In this document: one piece after another, positions 8,099 to 16,343 of the stretch
Layout: each line of letters opens with the position of its first letter
Position numbering within the stretch: the stretch's first letter is position 1
Source of the DNA: Enterobacter cancerogenus
GTDB taxonomy: Bacteria; Pseudomonadota; Gammaproteobacteria; Enterobacterales; Enterobacteriaceae
Direction of reading: 5' to 3'
Length of the DNA stretch: 64,000 nt
NCBI RefSeq assembly: GCF_019047785.1
Contig: NZ_CP077290.1
Span: 2,604,001-2,668,000, forward strand
Translations under genes and position numbers: made by a program
Notes under the pieces: generated by a model
What the model was told of the DNA's origin: nothing
Databases searched by the model: none
Seen by the model: only the letters and a program-made list of their open reading frames with translations

Positions 8099-8791
8099 AT
8101 GCGTAAGGCTATTTTGCTGGCAATGCTGCTGTTGAGCACGGGTCACTCATGGGCCAATATTGTCATTAACGGCACCCGAATTATTTATCCTGAAAAGAAT
8201 AAAGAGGTGATTGTTCAGTTAATCAATACCGGCGATGCGCCTTCCCTGGTGCAATCCTGGATTGATGACGGCGATATTAATTCAACCCCGGAAACGGCAA
8301 AGGTTCCCTTCCTGTTATCTCCGCCGGTCATTAAGGTCAACGAACATAACGGTCAACAGCTTCGCATTAAAAAACTGCCGGCAACGTTACCTGCGGATCG
8401 TGAATCGGTCTTTTTCCTGAACGTTCTGGATATTCCACCCAGACCTGAAAACCTGCAAAACCAAAATACCGTTCAGCTGGCGATTAAGTCCCGTATCAAG
8501 CTTTTTTATCGTCCGACATCGCTGACGGGCACGCTTGATGACGCCGTGGGAAAATTGACGCTGGTCGCCAACGGGCATGAATTCCGCATCAGCAATAACA
8601 GCCCGTTCTTTATTACGGTCGCCAATATTTCCCGGGGCAAAAATAAGCTTCTCGAGGAATCGCCGATGGTTTCGCCTTTTGGGCAGCTGACCGTAGCGAC
8701 AAAAAACGAGGTTAAACGCGGCCAGAGCGTCCAGCTGATGTACGTAGACGATCTGGGTGCCTACAAAACACGGACCTTCACCAGCCAGTGA
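8099..8791 (+). CDS. PapD-family periplasmic fimbrial chaperone
   Basis: 230 aa with a signal peptide ending HSWA, then NIVINGTR. It carries the two-domain PapD pattern: TRIIYPEKNKEVIVQLINTG in domain 1 and the signature RESVFFLNVLDIPP (the RESxFxxNvxxIP block), followed by an IKSRIKLFYRP strand and an FFITVANIS strand in domain 2. Such proteins cap pilin subunits by donor-strand complementation. It lies 53 bases after the pilin and 15 bases before the usher, in one operon. The conserved chaperone Arg and Lys of the cleft (R in TRII and K in AIKSRIK) are present. Confidence 0.9.
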   Translation: MRKAILLAMLLLSTGHSWANIVINGTRIIYPEKNKEVIVQLINTGDAPSLVQSWIDDGDINSTPETAKVPFLLSPPVIKVNEHNGQQLRIKKLPATLPADRESVFFLNVLDIPPRPENLQNQNTVQLAIKSRIKLFYRPTSLTGTLDDAVGKLTLVANGHEFRISNNSPFFITVANISRGKNKLLEESPMVSPFGQLTVATKNEVKRGQSVQLMYVDDLGAYKTRTFTSQ

Positions 8792-8806
8792 CCGGAAAGA
8801 CTCACC

Positions 8807-11299
8807 ATGACATTGAAACAAAACAGGCTCTATCTTCTGGCAGTCTGCTCGCTTCTGCTTTCGCATAAATCAGGTGCGGTGTCGTTTGACCCTTCCCTGC
8901 TTGCTGGCGCATCCGGTGAGTCTGATTTGTCACGTTTTTACGAAAACAACGCCATGCCCGCGGGTAAGCAGGAGATGGATATCTACGTCAACGGGAGCTG
9001 GAAGGGGCGTTATAACGTGACCTACGGTGAGCAGCGCGATGACATCCGGCTTGCCTGGAAGGATGCCCAAACGCTGGGGATTAACACAAAATCCCTGCCC
9101 GCGCCCGCCATCCCCCAGGGTCAGGTGCAGCTGCACGACCTGGTGCAGGGCGGTGAAGTTAAAACCGATCCCGGTACCCTGAGCCTGGCGCTTACCGTTC
9201 CGCAGGCGGCGATATTACGCACCGAAGAGGGGTACATTGCGCCGCAGTTCTGGGACGAAGGGATCCCGGCGCTGATGCTCTCGTGGAACACCACCTGGTA
9301 CAACACCCGGGCAAAAGGGTCGGCGAAAGAGACCAACGATGATTTTTATGCCGGGCTGGATTCCGGTGCGAACCTGCTCGGCTGGCAGTTTCGCGACAGC
9401 AGCACCTGGCGCAGGGCAGCCAGCGGCGACAGCAGCTGGCAAAACAACACCCGCTACCTGCGCCGCCCGCTTGCCGGGATCAAATCAAACCTGACGATGG
9501 GCGACTTTTATATCCCCGGCGATCTGTTTGATTCCCTTCGTGTGCGCGGCGTTTCGCTGGCGTCAGACATGAAAATGCGGCCCAACTCGCAGCAGGGCTT
9601 TTCACCGGTGGTGCATGGCGTGGCGCGCACCAATGCGCTGGTCAAGGTGATCCAGAACGGTAACGTGATCTATCAGGAAAACGTCCCGCCCGGCCAGTTC
9701 ACGCTCGACAGCATCCAGCCCACCGGTTCAGCCGGGGATCTGCTGGTTGTGGTGCGTGAGGCCGACGGCTCACAGCAATCCTTCACGGTTCCGTTTTCCG
9801 CCGTGCCCGGTATGTTAAAACAGGGAGTGAGCCAGTACAGCGTGGTGGCGGGTAAAGTTCATCAAAATACGCTTGATGCCGAACCCGCTTTCCTGCAGGC
9901 GACCCTGCGCTACGGCTTTAATAACCTTATTACCGGCTACACCGGCACGATACTCAGCGATAACTATCAGGCCGGGCTGATCGGCACGGGCTGGAACCTG
10001 CCCTTTGGCGCCGTTTCCGTTGATGTCACCCACGCGAAAACCACGCTGCAGGATCGCACCGACAGCGGCCAGAGCTTTCGCGTGTCGTACAGCAAATTTA
10101 TTGATACCACCGCCACCAACTTCACGCTGGCGGCCTACCGCTACTCCACCAAAGGCTATTACAGCTTCAGCGATGCGCTCTATTCGCGCGAAGGCTACCG
10201 ACGTCTGAAAGAACAGTACGACGATTACAAAGACCAGTTTGGCGTTGCACCGGAGATGTCGCTGGGCACCTGGGATGCCCTGCGCGCCGCCCAGCCTAAA
10301 AATACCTTAACGCTCAACCTCAACCAGCGCCTGGCTGACAACTGGGGCACGGTATTTATCTCCGGCACACAGCGCGACTACTGGAACTCGCAGCAGACCA
10401 CGCGCGAATATCAGGCGGGGTACTCCAACGCCATTGGCCGCGCCAGCTATACCCTGTCGGCCAGCCGGGTGCGTAACAGTGAGAGCGAAGAGGAGACGCG
10501 GTTTTACCTCTCCCTGAGCCTGCCGTTCTCGCTCTTCGACAATAACGCGTGGATCACCTCCAGCGTGACGGCCAGCGATTCCCACTATGAGCAGAGCAAC
10601 ATCAGCATGAGCGGCAACGCGCTGGAATCAAACCGCCTGAGCTACACCCTTTCCGGCAGCAACGCCCGGGGAGGAAATAACACCGCGAGCGTTAACACGG
10701 CGTACCGCTCCAACTTCGCGACGCTCGGCGGCTCGTACAGTGAATCTTCCGACTACCGTCAAACGGGGCTGAGCGGACGCGGCAGCCTGGTGGCGTTCCC
10801 GTGGCATGTTCTTGCCTCCAACGAAACCGGCACCACCATGACCATTGTGGATGCGCCGCAGGCGGAAGGGCTGATGGTCAACGGCGACGAAAGTATCGTG
10901 ACCAACCACGACGGCGTGGCGCTGGTCCCCTACGCCACGCCTTATCGCAAAAACTCTATCACCTTGTCCGAAACGCCGGGCAGCACGGGCGCAGAGGTGC
11001 TCGGCAATATCGCAAACGTCGCCCCGTATGACGGCGCGGTGAATTACGTCCGCTTTGAGACCGACAAACGTCAGTCCTGGGTACTTCAGGCCACGCGCCA
11101 GGACGGCAAGCCGCTGCCTTTTGGTACCGAAGTGCTGGATGAACGCGGTGAGTCGGTGGGATACGTCGGCCAGGCAAGCATTCTCTATATTCGTGCCGAG
11201 CAGCCACCGCAGACGCTTAACGTTCATCTTCGTGGCGGGAAGTGTGAAATTTCCTCGCCAGCGTGGGGGTTGAACAGCCCGCCCTCTGTTTGCCATTAA
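8807..11299 (+). CDS. FimD/PapC-family outer-membrane usher
   Basis: 830 aa with a signal peptide ending KSGAV. The N-terminal subunit-binding domain (FDPSLLAG, MDIYVNGSWKGRYNV) is followed by the 24-strand barrel, with the plug region around residues 235-330 (FTLDSIQPTGSAGDLLVVV), and a C-terminal domain with a Cys pair (GKCEI and SVCH). It assembles and secretes the fibre encoded by this operon. The gene is unrelated in sequence style to the EcpC-like usher at 1611-4205, so the window holds two different chaperone-usher systems on opposite strands. Confidence 0.93.
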   Translation: MTLKQNRLYLLAVCSLLLSHKSGAVSFDPSLLAGASGESDLSRFYENNAMPAGKQEMDIYVNGSWKGRYNVTYGEQRDDIRLAWKDAQTLGINTKSLPAPAIPQGQVQLHDLVQGGEVKTDPGTLSLALTVPQAAILRTEEGYIAPQFWDEGIPALMLSWNTTWYNTRAKGSAKETNDDFYAGLDSGANLLGWQFRDSSTWRRAASGDSSWQNNTRYLRRPLAGIKSNLTMGDFYIPGDLFDSLRVRGVSLASDMKMRPNSQQGFSPVVHGVARTNALVKVIQNGNVIYQENVPPGQFTLDSIQPTGSAGDLLVVVREADGSQQSFTVPFSAVPGMLKQGVSQYSVVAGKVHQNTLDAEPAFLQATLRYGFNNLITGYTGTILSDNYQAGLIGTGWNLPFGAVSVDVTHAKTTLQDRTDSGQSFRVSYSKFIDTTATNFTLAAYRYSTKGYYSFSDALYSREGYRRLKEQYDDYKDQFGVAPEMSLGTWDALRAAQPKNTLTLNLNQRLADNWGTVFISGTQRDYWNSQQTTREYQAGYSNAIGRASYTLSASRVRNSESEEETRFYLSLSLPFSLFDNNAWITSSVTASDSHYEQSNISMSGNALESNRLSYTLSGSNARGGNNTASVNTAYRSNFATLGGSYSESSDYRQTGLSGRGSLVAFPWHVLASNETGTTMTIVDAPQAEGLMVNGDESIVTNHDGVALVPYATPYRKNSITLSETPGSTGAEVLGNIANVAPYDGAVNYVRFETDKRQSWVLQATRQDGKPLPFGTEVLDERGESVGYVGQASILYIRAEQPPQTLNVHLRGGKCEISSPAWGLNSPPSVCH

Positions 11300-11314
11300 T
11301 CACGGAATATCACT

Positions 11315-12379
11315 ATGATACGGTTCTTCACCTTTCTGCTGCTGGCCTGCCTGAGTACCGCCAGCTACGCCACCTGCTCCGGGGGCAGCATTGTCTATGG
11401 CACGCCGATCAGCGTGGATTTATCGGACAAGCTCAGCCCGGCGACGCCAACCTGGACGGGGAGCTTTACCACGCAGTACAGCGGTACCTTTAACTGTACA
11501 ACCGGCAACAGCGAGTTCTCCTATACGCCGATTCTTTCTACCGACAGCAAATATGCCACGATCCTGGGGTTCAGCAATAACAAGTACATGGTGCGGGCGG
11601 AAATCACCAGCACCCAGGCCAATAAAACGCTGGCGGCTGGCGGGAGCCACACCGCGGCCGAGCTGAACACCCCTTTTACGGTCCGCTTCACGCTGGTGAA
11701 TCAAAGCGGCACCACCCTCACGGGCGACACGGCCAACATGAGCGACGTCATGTTCGTCAGCGATATGAGCGGCATGTCCTTCTGGGAGATCATCACCTGG
11801 CCGATCAATCAGATGGTGAAAATCGTGCAGTGGCTGTTCAACGGTTTTCAGTGGCCCTACGATAACCGCGATATGTTTGGCCAGCCGATGACCATCAAAT
11901 ATGCGCCTAAGCTGACAACCTGCTCTTTTGATAACGCCGGGTTGACCGTAAACCTGCCGACGCTGGGTATTCCCCAGCTCAGCGCCTCCGCCCAGCCGGG
12001 GCTGACGCCTTTTACGCTGAACATGAGCTGTCAGAACGTGGGCGTGAACGGCAATTCAGACCGGGCAATTGAGATGTTTTTCTCCAGCACACAGCTGTCA
12101 TCCACGGACAATTCGGTGCTGGTCGACAGCAGCAGTAGCGCTGCGCAGGGCATCGGGCTACGGCTCATCAAGCAGGATACGCCCCAGACGCCCGTGACTT
12201 TCTCGACATCCACCACCAGCCGTGGAAATGCCACCCTGATTTTCAATGTGGCAGCAGGGGCGGCGCTGAGCGAACGTTTCACGATACCGATGGCGGCGTA
12301 CTACTACGCCTGGGCTCCCGCGAAAGTGACGCAGGGCAAGATCAACACCTCCGCGACGTTGAACATCATCTATCCCTGA
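11315..12379 (+). CDS. Two-domain fimbrial tip adhesin
   Basis: 354 aa with a signal peptide ending ASYA, then TCSGGS. The N-terminal half looks like a receptor-binding beta domain; the C-terminal half (from about residue 200, KLTTCSFDNAGLTVNLPTLG) is a pilin domain with a Cys pair and a terminal ATLNIIYP. This is the FimH/MrkD layout for a fimbrial tip protein. Between the domains is an unusual Trp-rich hydrophobic stretch (about residues 152-182, with WEII, TWPI, VQWL, FQWP). The ligand cannot be inferred. It is the last gene of a four-gene operon, with no minor linker subunits. Confidence 0.8.
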   Translation: MIRFFTFLLLACLSTASYATCSGGSIVYGTPISVDLSDKLSPATPTWTGSFTTQYSGTFNCTTGNSEFSYTPILSTDSKYATILGFSNNKYMVRAEITSTQANKTLAAGGSHTAAELNTPFTVRFTLVNQSGTTLTGDTANMSDVMFVSDMSGMSFWEIITWPINQMVKIVQWLFNGFQWPYDNRDMFGQPMTIKYAPKLTTCSFDNAGLTVNLPTLGIPQLSASAQPGLTPFTLNMSCQNVGVNGNSDRAIEMFFSSTQLSSTDNSVLVDSSSSAAQGIGLRLIKQDTPQTPVTFSTSTTSRGNATLIFNVAAGAALSERFTIPMAAYYYAWAPAKVTQGKINTSATLNIIYP

Positions 12380-12383
12380 TCTG

Positions 12384-12420
12384 ACCTGGCCGGAATGATG
12401 TGCGTTCCGGCTCACCAGGT
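12384..12420. terminator. Long hairpin between convergent adhesin and LuxR genes
   Basis: Nested arms ACCTGG/CCAGGT and GCCGGAA/TTCCGGC flank a short loop, placed exactly between the adhesin stop and the stop of the convergent regulator. It lacks a long U-run in either direction, so it is a probable bidirectional block rather than a canonical terminator. Confidence 0.5.
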
Positions 12421-13085
12421 TAGCTTCCCATCTTCCCCACGGTGTTCAGATACTTAATCAGTTCGCTGTGGCTCGAAATGTTGAGCTTTTTCATCGCGTT
12501 ATGTTTCTGCGTAGCAATAGTGCTTACGGAACGATTTCGATAACTGGCGATTTCGGTGATCGTATAGCCTTCGACGATAAGGTGGATCACCTCCCATTCT
12601 CTGGCAGACAGCACCGAACGCGAGCGCGCGCCGGCGCGCATGGCCCCCTTAAGCCAGGTTGAGACGACCGGTTTTTGCTCCTGGGTTTGCATCAGCGTCT
12701 GTAATTCTTTTTTCAGCTCCGCCATGTCATCCTGCAGGCTAATGGTCAATTCAAACTTCATTTCCAGCACTTTCTTCAACAGCCCATAGTGCAGCTCCGG
12801 CACAAAAAGAACGCGCCTGACGTTTCGGGTCTTGCACAACATATTTAACCGGCTGCTGGTTTCCGTACTCCACTCCTTGTGATTAAGCAGATAATTAAAT
12901 TCAGTAAAAACAAGATCCACTTCATTTTCAGCAAGCGCTTCCAGCAACTTATCCGCAGTTTCCACGAGCGTGACATGTAGCGAGTAATCAGAAAGCATAT
13001 TCTGAAGCGAACAATATATTATTTCCTGAAAGATATTTATTTTATAGAACACTATCACCCTGACGGGGTTTTCACTATTTATCAT
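12420..13085 (-). CDS. LuxR-type regulator with receiver-like N-terminal domain
   Basis: 221 aa. The C-terminus (about residues 157-213: LSAREWEVIHLIVEGYTITEIASYRNRSVSTIATQ as landmarks) is a LuxR/FixJ helix-turn-helix. The first 130 residues are receiver-like in secondary structure (VIVFYKINIFQEI, EVDLVFTEFN), but the acidic pocket and phospho-acceptor Asp are not convincing, so phosphorylation is doubtful. It is convergent with the fimbrial operon and divergent from a second LuxR-type gene. By context it is a fimbrial regulator of the MrkI/FimZ/EcpR kind; which operon it controls is unknown. Confidence 0.78.
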   Translation of the reverse strand: MINSENPVRVIVFYKINIFQEIIYCSLQNMLSDYSLHVTLVETADKLLEALAENEVDLVFTEFNYLLNHKEWSTETSSRLNMLCKTRNVRRVLFVPELHYGLLKKVLEMKFELTISLQDDMAELKKELQTLMQTQEQKPVVSTWLKGAMRAGARSRSVLSAREWEVIHLIVEGYTITEIASYRNRSVSTIATQKHNAMKKLNISSHSELIKYLNTVGKMGS

Positions 13086-13627
13086 GTCATTTCAGAGTTA
13101 TTGTGGTGAAGAAAAAACCGATGATAGTTTATGCCCCCCTCGCTCACAACCTCTTACGCGCCAGGATTTTATCCTTCAGAATGCTAAAAATCTGAACAAC
13201 TTTATTAGAATAATAGAATTTCTTCTATTTTATCCTTAACAGGCTTTTTAGCATTAAGACAAAATCGCCTTACAACCGTATTCCGCCCGTGAGGTTTTCT
13301 GAAGAAAACCGCTTAAAACCCCCATTAAAACCGTGGATTAGCACTGCTTTACACCAACCGAATCCTGGCTTAACGGCATTTAACAGGATAAAAACCTGCG
13401 CACCAGATTAATAAAAGATTAAAGAGATTATATTTCCCATTAAAACGATTTTTCAATTTTATCTTCCCCTAATAATTAGCATTCTCTTTACTCAGTCATT
13501 TCCAGTGAATTACATTTAGCCCCATCGACTTTAAATATTAAAAAGAGATTCGCTATTCTTTACGATACGGCGAAGCAGTCACCTTCTCTGTATATGGACT
13601 GATTCTTTCAGCAAAAGGAGAATGCCA
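13086..13627. other. Large AT-rich intergenic region between two divergent LuxR-type genes, with repeated TTTTATCCTT motif
   Basis: No gene was seen in 542 bases. TTTTATCCTT occurs at 13167-13176 and 13228-13237, and its complement AGGATAAAA at 13385-13393; a variant TTTTATCTT follows near 13457. A perfect 7-bp inverted repeat AATAGAA/TTCTATT with a 4-base loop lies at 13212-13229. These may be binding sites for one of the flanking regulators. Base composition is far below that of neighbouring housekeeping genes, as is usual for silenced fimbrial control regions. Confidence 0.45.
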
Positions 13628-14248
13628 ATGCCAAAGAAAAAAACAATTCATGTGGCCGTCATTGATAGCTGTGAATTCACCCTGATTGGTCTGCAATGGC
13701 TGGTAAACCGCGAGCCGGATGCCCAGCAAGAGGTCGTTTTCCATGGCTTCAGCCAAATAGACGATTTTGCGCTTAGCGAGTGCCGCTTTGACATTATTAT
13801 TTACGATCCGCTGAATACGCTTGATTTCAAAGTGTCAACCAATGACGATATTTTAAGCCTGAAAGAGAAACAACCTGGGGCCAAAATCTATATTTATTCC
13901 CTGTCCGTCGGCTATTTAAAATATAAACATGTGGATGGCGTGATCAGTAAAAGGGTCTCCCTGGGGGATATCAAAGCGCTGTGGCAGATCCTGATGAGCC
14001 AGACCCCGGCGGATTCCGGCCTGTATAACGTGAGCATGACTGCCCGGCAACGCGCCCCGGCGAGGCTTTCCAGCGAAGAGGCCAGCGTGCTGCGCGGCTA
14101 TTCCTGCAACCTTAAAACCAAGCAAATCGCCCGCCAGTTGGGCTGTAACGTCAGGCTGGTTTACTTCTACAAGAACAATGCGATGCACAAACTTAAGGCC
14201 GTGCGTGGCCCGTCGTTCTACCAAAGCATTCGCTGGATACTGAATTAA
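13628..14248 (+). CDS. LuxR-type regulator with degenerate receiver domain
   Basis: 206 aa. The N-terminal ~125 residues resemble a receiver (IHVAVIDSCEFTLIGLQWLV, then FDIIIYDPLN), with a D in the acceptor position (IIIYDP) but a poor acidic pocket. The C-terminal LuxR-like helix-turn-helix is LSSEEASVLRGYSCNLKTK through IARQLGCNVRLVYFYKNNAM. The start at 13628 has AAAAGGAG 7 bases upstream; the in-frame ATG at 13622 is only one base from that SD and was rejected. FimW, FimY, FimZ and MrkI are similarly built and sit beside fimbrial genes with an EAL protein. Confidence 0.75.
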   Translation: MPKKKTIHVAVIDSCEFTLIGLQWLVNREPDAQQEVVFHGFSQIDDFALSECRFDIIIYDPLNTLDFKVSTNDDILSLKEKQPGAKIYIYSLSVGYLKYKHVDGVISKRVSLGDIKALWQILMSQTPADSGLYNVSMTARQRAPARLSSEEASVLRGYSCNLKTKQIARQLGCNVRLVYFYKNNAMHKLKAVRGPSFYQSIRWILN

Positions 14249-14276
14249 GCATTTGACCGTGTGTCGTTTGCCTTTT

Positions 14277-14304
14277 GTTCCCGTGTCCGCGGGAACTTTT
14301 TTTT
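14277..14304 (+). terminator. Strong intrinsic terminator between LuxR and EAL genes
   Basis: Perfect 7-bp arms GTTCCCG and CGGGAAC with a 6-base loop are followed by eight T residues. It lies 28 bases after the LuxR stop and only 19 bases before the EAL start codon. Confidence 0.85.
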
Positions 14305-14323
14305 CGTCTTTTGAAGGGCCGTC

Positions 14324-15004
14324 ATGTATACCGTTCTTCCCTCCCCCGTGTTTCAGCGCATCTCCGGGCTGCGGTTTCAGCCGCTGGTCGACTTACGTTC
14401 TGGTCAGGTGGTGGCGCATGAAGTTCTCGTGGAGATCCTGAACGTCAATCTGGAGGCATTCTTTGCCACCTTGCCCTCCCGCTGTGCGCTGCAGATTTTT
14501 TTCTGGCAGGCCAACACGCTTTTGCAGATGCCCGGGGCCGGTCACTACTGGCTCAACCTGCTGGCGGAACATTTCCTGGACGCGCGGGCGATTGGGCTAC
14601 TGCTGAGGTTACGCCATCAGCAGCGGCTGACGATTGAGATTCAGGACCCCTTCACCCTTACCCGGATGAACGATGCTGAACAACGGCGTTTCCATGACGC
14701 GCTGAACCAGCTCAAACAGGCGGGCTGGAAAATCTGGCTGGACGACCTGACCTGGGATCTGGCAGAGGAGTACGTTCGCCTCGCGCTGCCGTTGGACGGT
14801 GTGAAAATCGATCGCTCCGCGCTCCACGCGCAGGAGGGCCCTGCCGCCCTGGTGCAGTCCGTCAGGGCCGGGATAGCAAAAGCGGTCGTTATTGAGGGCA
14901 TTGAAACCTCTCAGGATCTGGCGCGCGCCTGTGCGACGGGCGCGCAGTTTGGCCAGGGTTTTCTCTGGCCAGAGAGCCGCGTTAATGCCCGCGTGCCGGT
15001 ATAA
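14324..15004 (+). CDS. Stand-alone EAL-domain protein (possible c-di-GMP phosphodiesterase)
   Basis: 226 aa, a single EAL domain without sensory region. The usual catalytic acids and amide can be matched: E in HEVLVEI (EVL in place of EAL), N in WLNLL, E in IEIQD, the Asp pair in LDDLT, K in GVKIDRS, E in VIEGIET and Q in GQGFLWP. However, the loop-6 motif normally DFGTGYSS is replaced by DLTWDLAEE, which often goes with loss of activity or altered dimerisation. Size and position resemble MrkJ of Klebsiella type 3 fimbriae and the EAL protein of the Salmonella fim cluster. Whether it hydrolyses c-di-GMP or only acts by binding is open. Confidence 0.8.
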   Translation: MYTVLPSPVFQRISGLRFQPLVDLRSGQVVAHEVLVEILNVNLEAFFATLPSRCALQIFFWQANTLLQMPGAGHYWLNLLAEHFLDARAIGLLLRLRHQQRLTIEIQDPFTLTRMNDAEQRRFHDALNQLKQAGWKIWLDDLTWDLAEEYVRLALPLDGVKIDRSALHAQEGPAALVQSVRAGIAKAVVIEGIETSQDLARACATGAQFGQGFLWPESRVNARVPV

Positions 15005-15009
15005 GAGGC

Positions 15010-15810
15010 TTACCAGCCCGGAACAGCACCGCCGTTAAAGATTTTTTCCGCCGCCTTCGCCACCTCAGGCGACTGGTACGACTGGATAAATTCCTTCACC
15101 TTCTCTGCGTCTTTGTTGTCTTCACGCGTCACCACAATGTTCACATAGGGCGAATTTTTATCTTCGACAAAGACGCTGTCGTGAACCGGTGACAGCCCGG
15201 TTTGCTGGAGGTAGGTGGTGCTGATAATGGCGACATCGACTTTCGGATCGTCCAGCACGCGCGGGAGCTGCGCCCCTTCCAGCTCCATGATGTTGAGCTT
15301 TTTCGGGTTGGCGGTGATATCCAGCGCCGTCGGCAGCAGGCCAACGTCCGGCCTGAGCGTAATCAGCTTCTCTTTTTGCAGCAACAGCAGTGCGCGACCG
15401 AGGTTGGTTGGATCGTTTGGAATGGCAATGGTTGCGCCATCCTTAAGGTCATCCACCACTTTTATTTTGCGGGAGTAACCGGCCATCGGGAAAACGAAGG
15501 TATTCGCAACCGCGACCAGCTTATAGCCGTGCGCTTTGTTATCTTCCGCGAGGAACGGGCGATGCTGGAAGACGTTGGCATCCAGTTCGCCGCTGTTGGT
15601 GGCATCGTTTGGCAGCAGCGAGCCGCTAAAGCCCACCAGCTCTACGTCGAGGCCGTACTTCTCTTTCGCCACCTTTTTCGCGACTTCCGCCACGTCCTGC
15701 TCGGCGCCGTTAATCACGCCGACCTTAATGTGTTTGGCATCGCTGCCTTCCCGATCGCATCCTGCCAACAGCAGCCCCGCCAGAACCAGCGCACCCAATC
15801 GAAGTTTCAC
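15010..15810 (-). CDS. nlpA: NlpA/MetQ-family inner-membrane lipoprotein
   Basis: 266 aa, nearly identical in pattern to E. coli NlpA from DAKHIKVGVINGAEQDVAEV to the C-terminal FNGGAVPGW. The lipobox LLLAGC is followed by Asp at +2, the inner-membrane retention signal. NlpA is a MetQ-like substrate-binding lipoprotein that can support methionine uptake. The start is a GTG at 15810 with AAGGA 8 bases upstream; the open frame to 15945 adds a non-homologous extension across a palindromic repeat and was rejected. It is convergent with the EAL gene, with 5 bases between the stops. Confidence 0.93.
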   Translation of the reverse strand: MKLRLGALVLAGLLLAGCDREGSDAKHIKVGVINGAEQDVAEVAKKVAKEKYGLDVELVGFSGSLLPNDATNSGELDANVFQHRPFLAEDNKAHGYKLVAVANTFVFPMAGYSRKIKVVDDLKDGATIAIPNDPTNLGRALLLLQKEKLITLRPDVGLLPTALDITANPKKLNIMELEGAQLPRVLDDPKVDVAIISTTYLQQTGLSPVHDSVFVEDKNSPYVNIVVTREDNKDAEKVKEFIQSYQSPEVAKAAEKIFNGGAVPGW

Positions 15811-15916
15811 CAGACATATCCTTTTGATAAACGTTTCAGTGACTATATCGACAACGAGACGGCTGGCTAAAAAACGAAAAGGCATCAGTAAGAAGGATAG
15901 GTTATATGCGGATTTT

Positions 15917-15936
15917 CCCTCTCCTGCAGGAGAGGG
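15917..15936. repeat. 20-bp perfect palindrome downstream of vapBC
   Basis: CCCTCTCCTGCAGGAGAGGG is a perfect dyad. Similar CCCTCTCC/GGAGAGGG elements are common intergenic repeats in Enterobacter; a related one lies at 57547-57590. It may act as a weak transcription end for vapBC. Confidence 0.6.
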
Positions 15937-15944
15937 GGAGAGCA

Positions 15945-16343
15945 TCAGGCAGCGTGCGTCCAGTCTTCCACGCTTAACTCCTGCACCATCAGAAAAGCAC
16001 GATCGTTCGTGACAATGGTGGTGCCCTGGCTGATGGCATGCGCAGCGATCAGCTGGTCGAGATCGCCCATGACGTTGCCTCTCTTTTCCATCGCTGCACG
16101 GAGCGCGCCGTAGGTGGCTGCGGCCTCGCTGTCCCAGTCGCAGACGGTGATGGTGCTCAGAAACGCCTGGATTGTTTTTTTCAGCCTCTCGCTTTGTTTT
16201 TTATCGGCACCGTAGAGCAGCTCTGCTTCTGTAATACTGGATATGCAAACGTCGTCCGGTGTCAGGCAAGCCATTCTGTTTATTACGCCTGGGTGCCTTT
16301 TAAACAGATGACTCACAATATTCGTATCCAGCATATGCCTCAT
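15945..16343 (-). CDS. vapC: VapC-type PIN-domain ribonuclease toxin
   Basis: 132 aa. The PIN-domain acids are visible: D6 in MLDTNIVSHL, E in TEAELLYGA, D in VMGDLDQLIAAHA and D in IVTNDRAF. It matches the enterobacterial VapC/MvpT type that cleaves initiator tRNA, a target known for relatives and inferred here. Its ATG overlaps the antitoxin stop by 4 bases, as usual for vapBC. The pair sits between nlpA and an efflux gene, an insertion relative to E. coli K-12. Confidence 0.92.
   Translation of the reverse strand: MRHMLDTNIVSHLFKRHPGVINRMACLTPDDVCISSITEAELLYGADKKQSERLKKTIQAFLSTITVCDWDSEAAATYGALRAAMEKRGNVMGDLDQLIAAHAISQGTTIVTNDRAFLMVQELSVEDWTHAA

Noticed and set aside
15811..15945. N-terminal extension of nlpA to an upstream ATG
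   Set aside because: It would cross a palindromic repeat and lacks homology; a GTG with SD at 15810 gives the correct lipoprotein signal.
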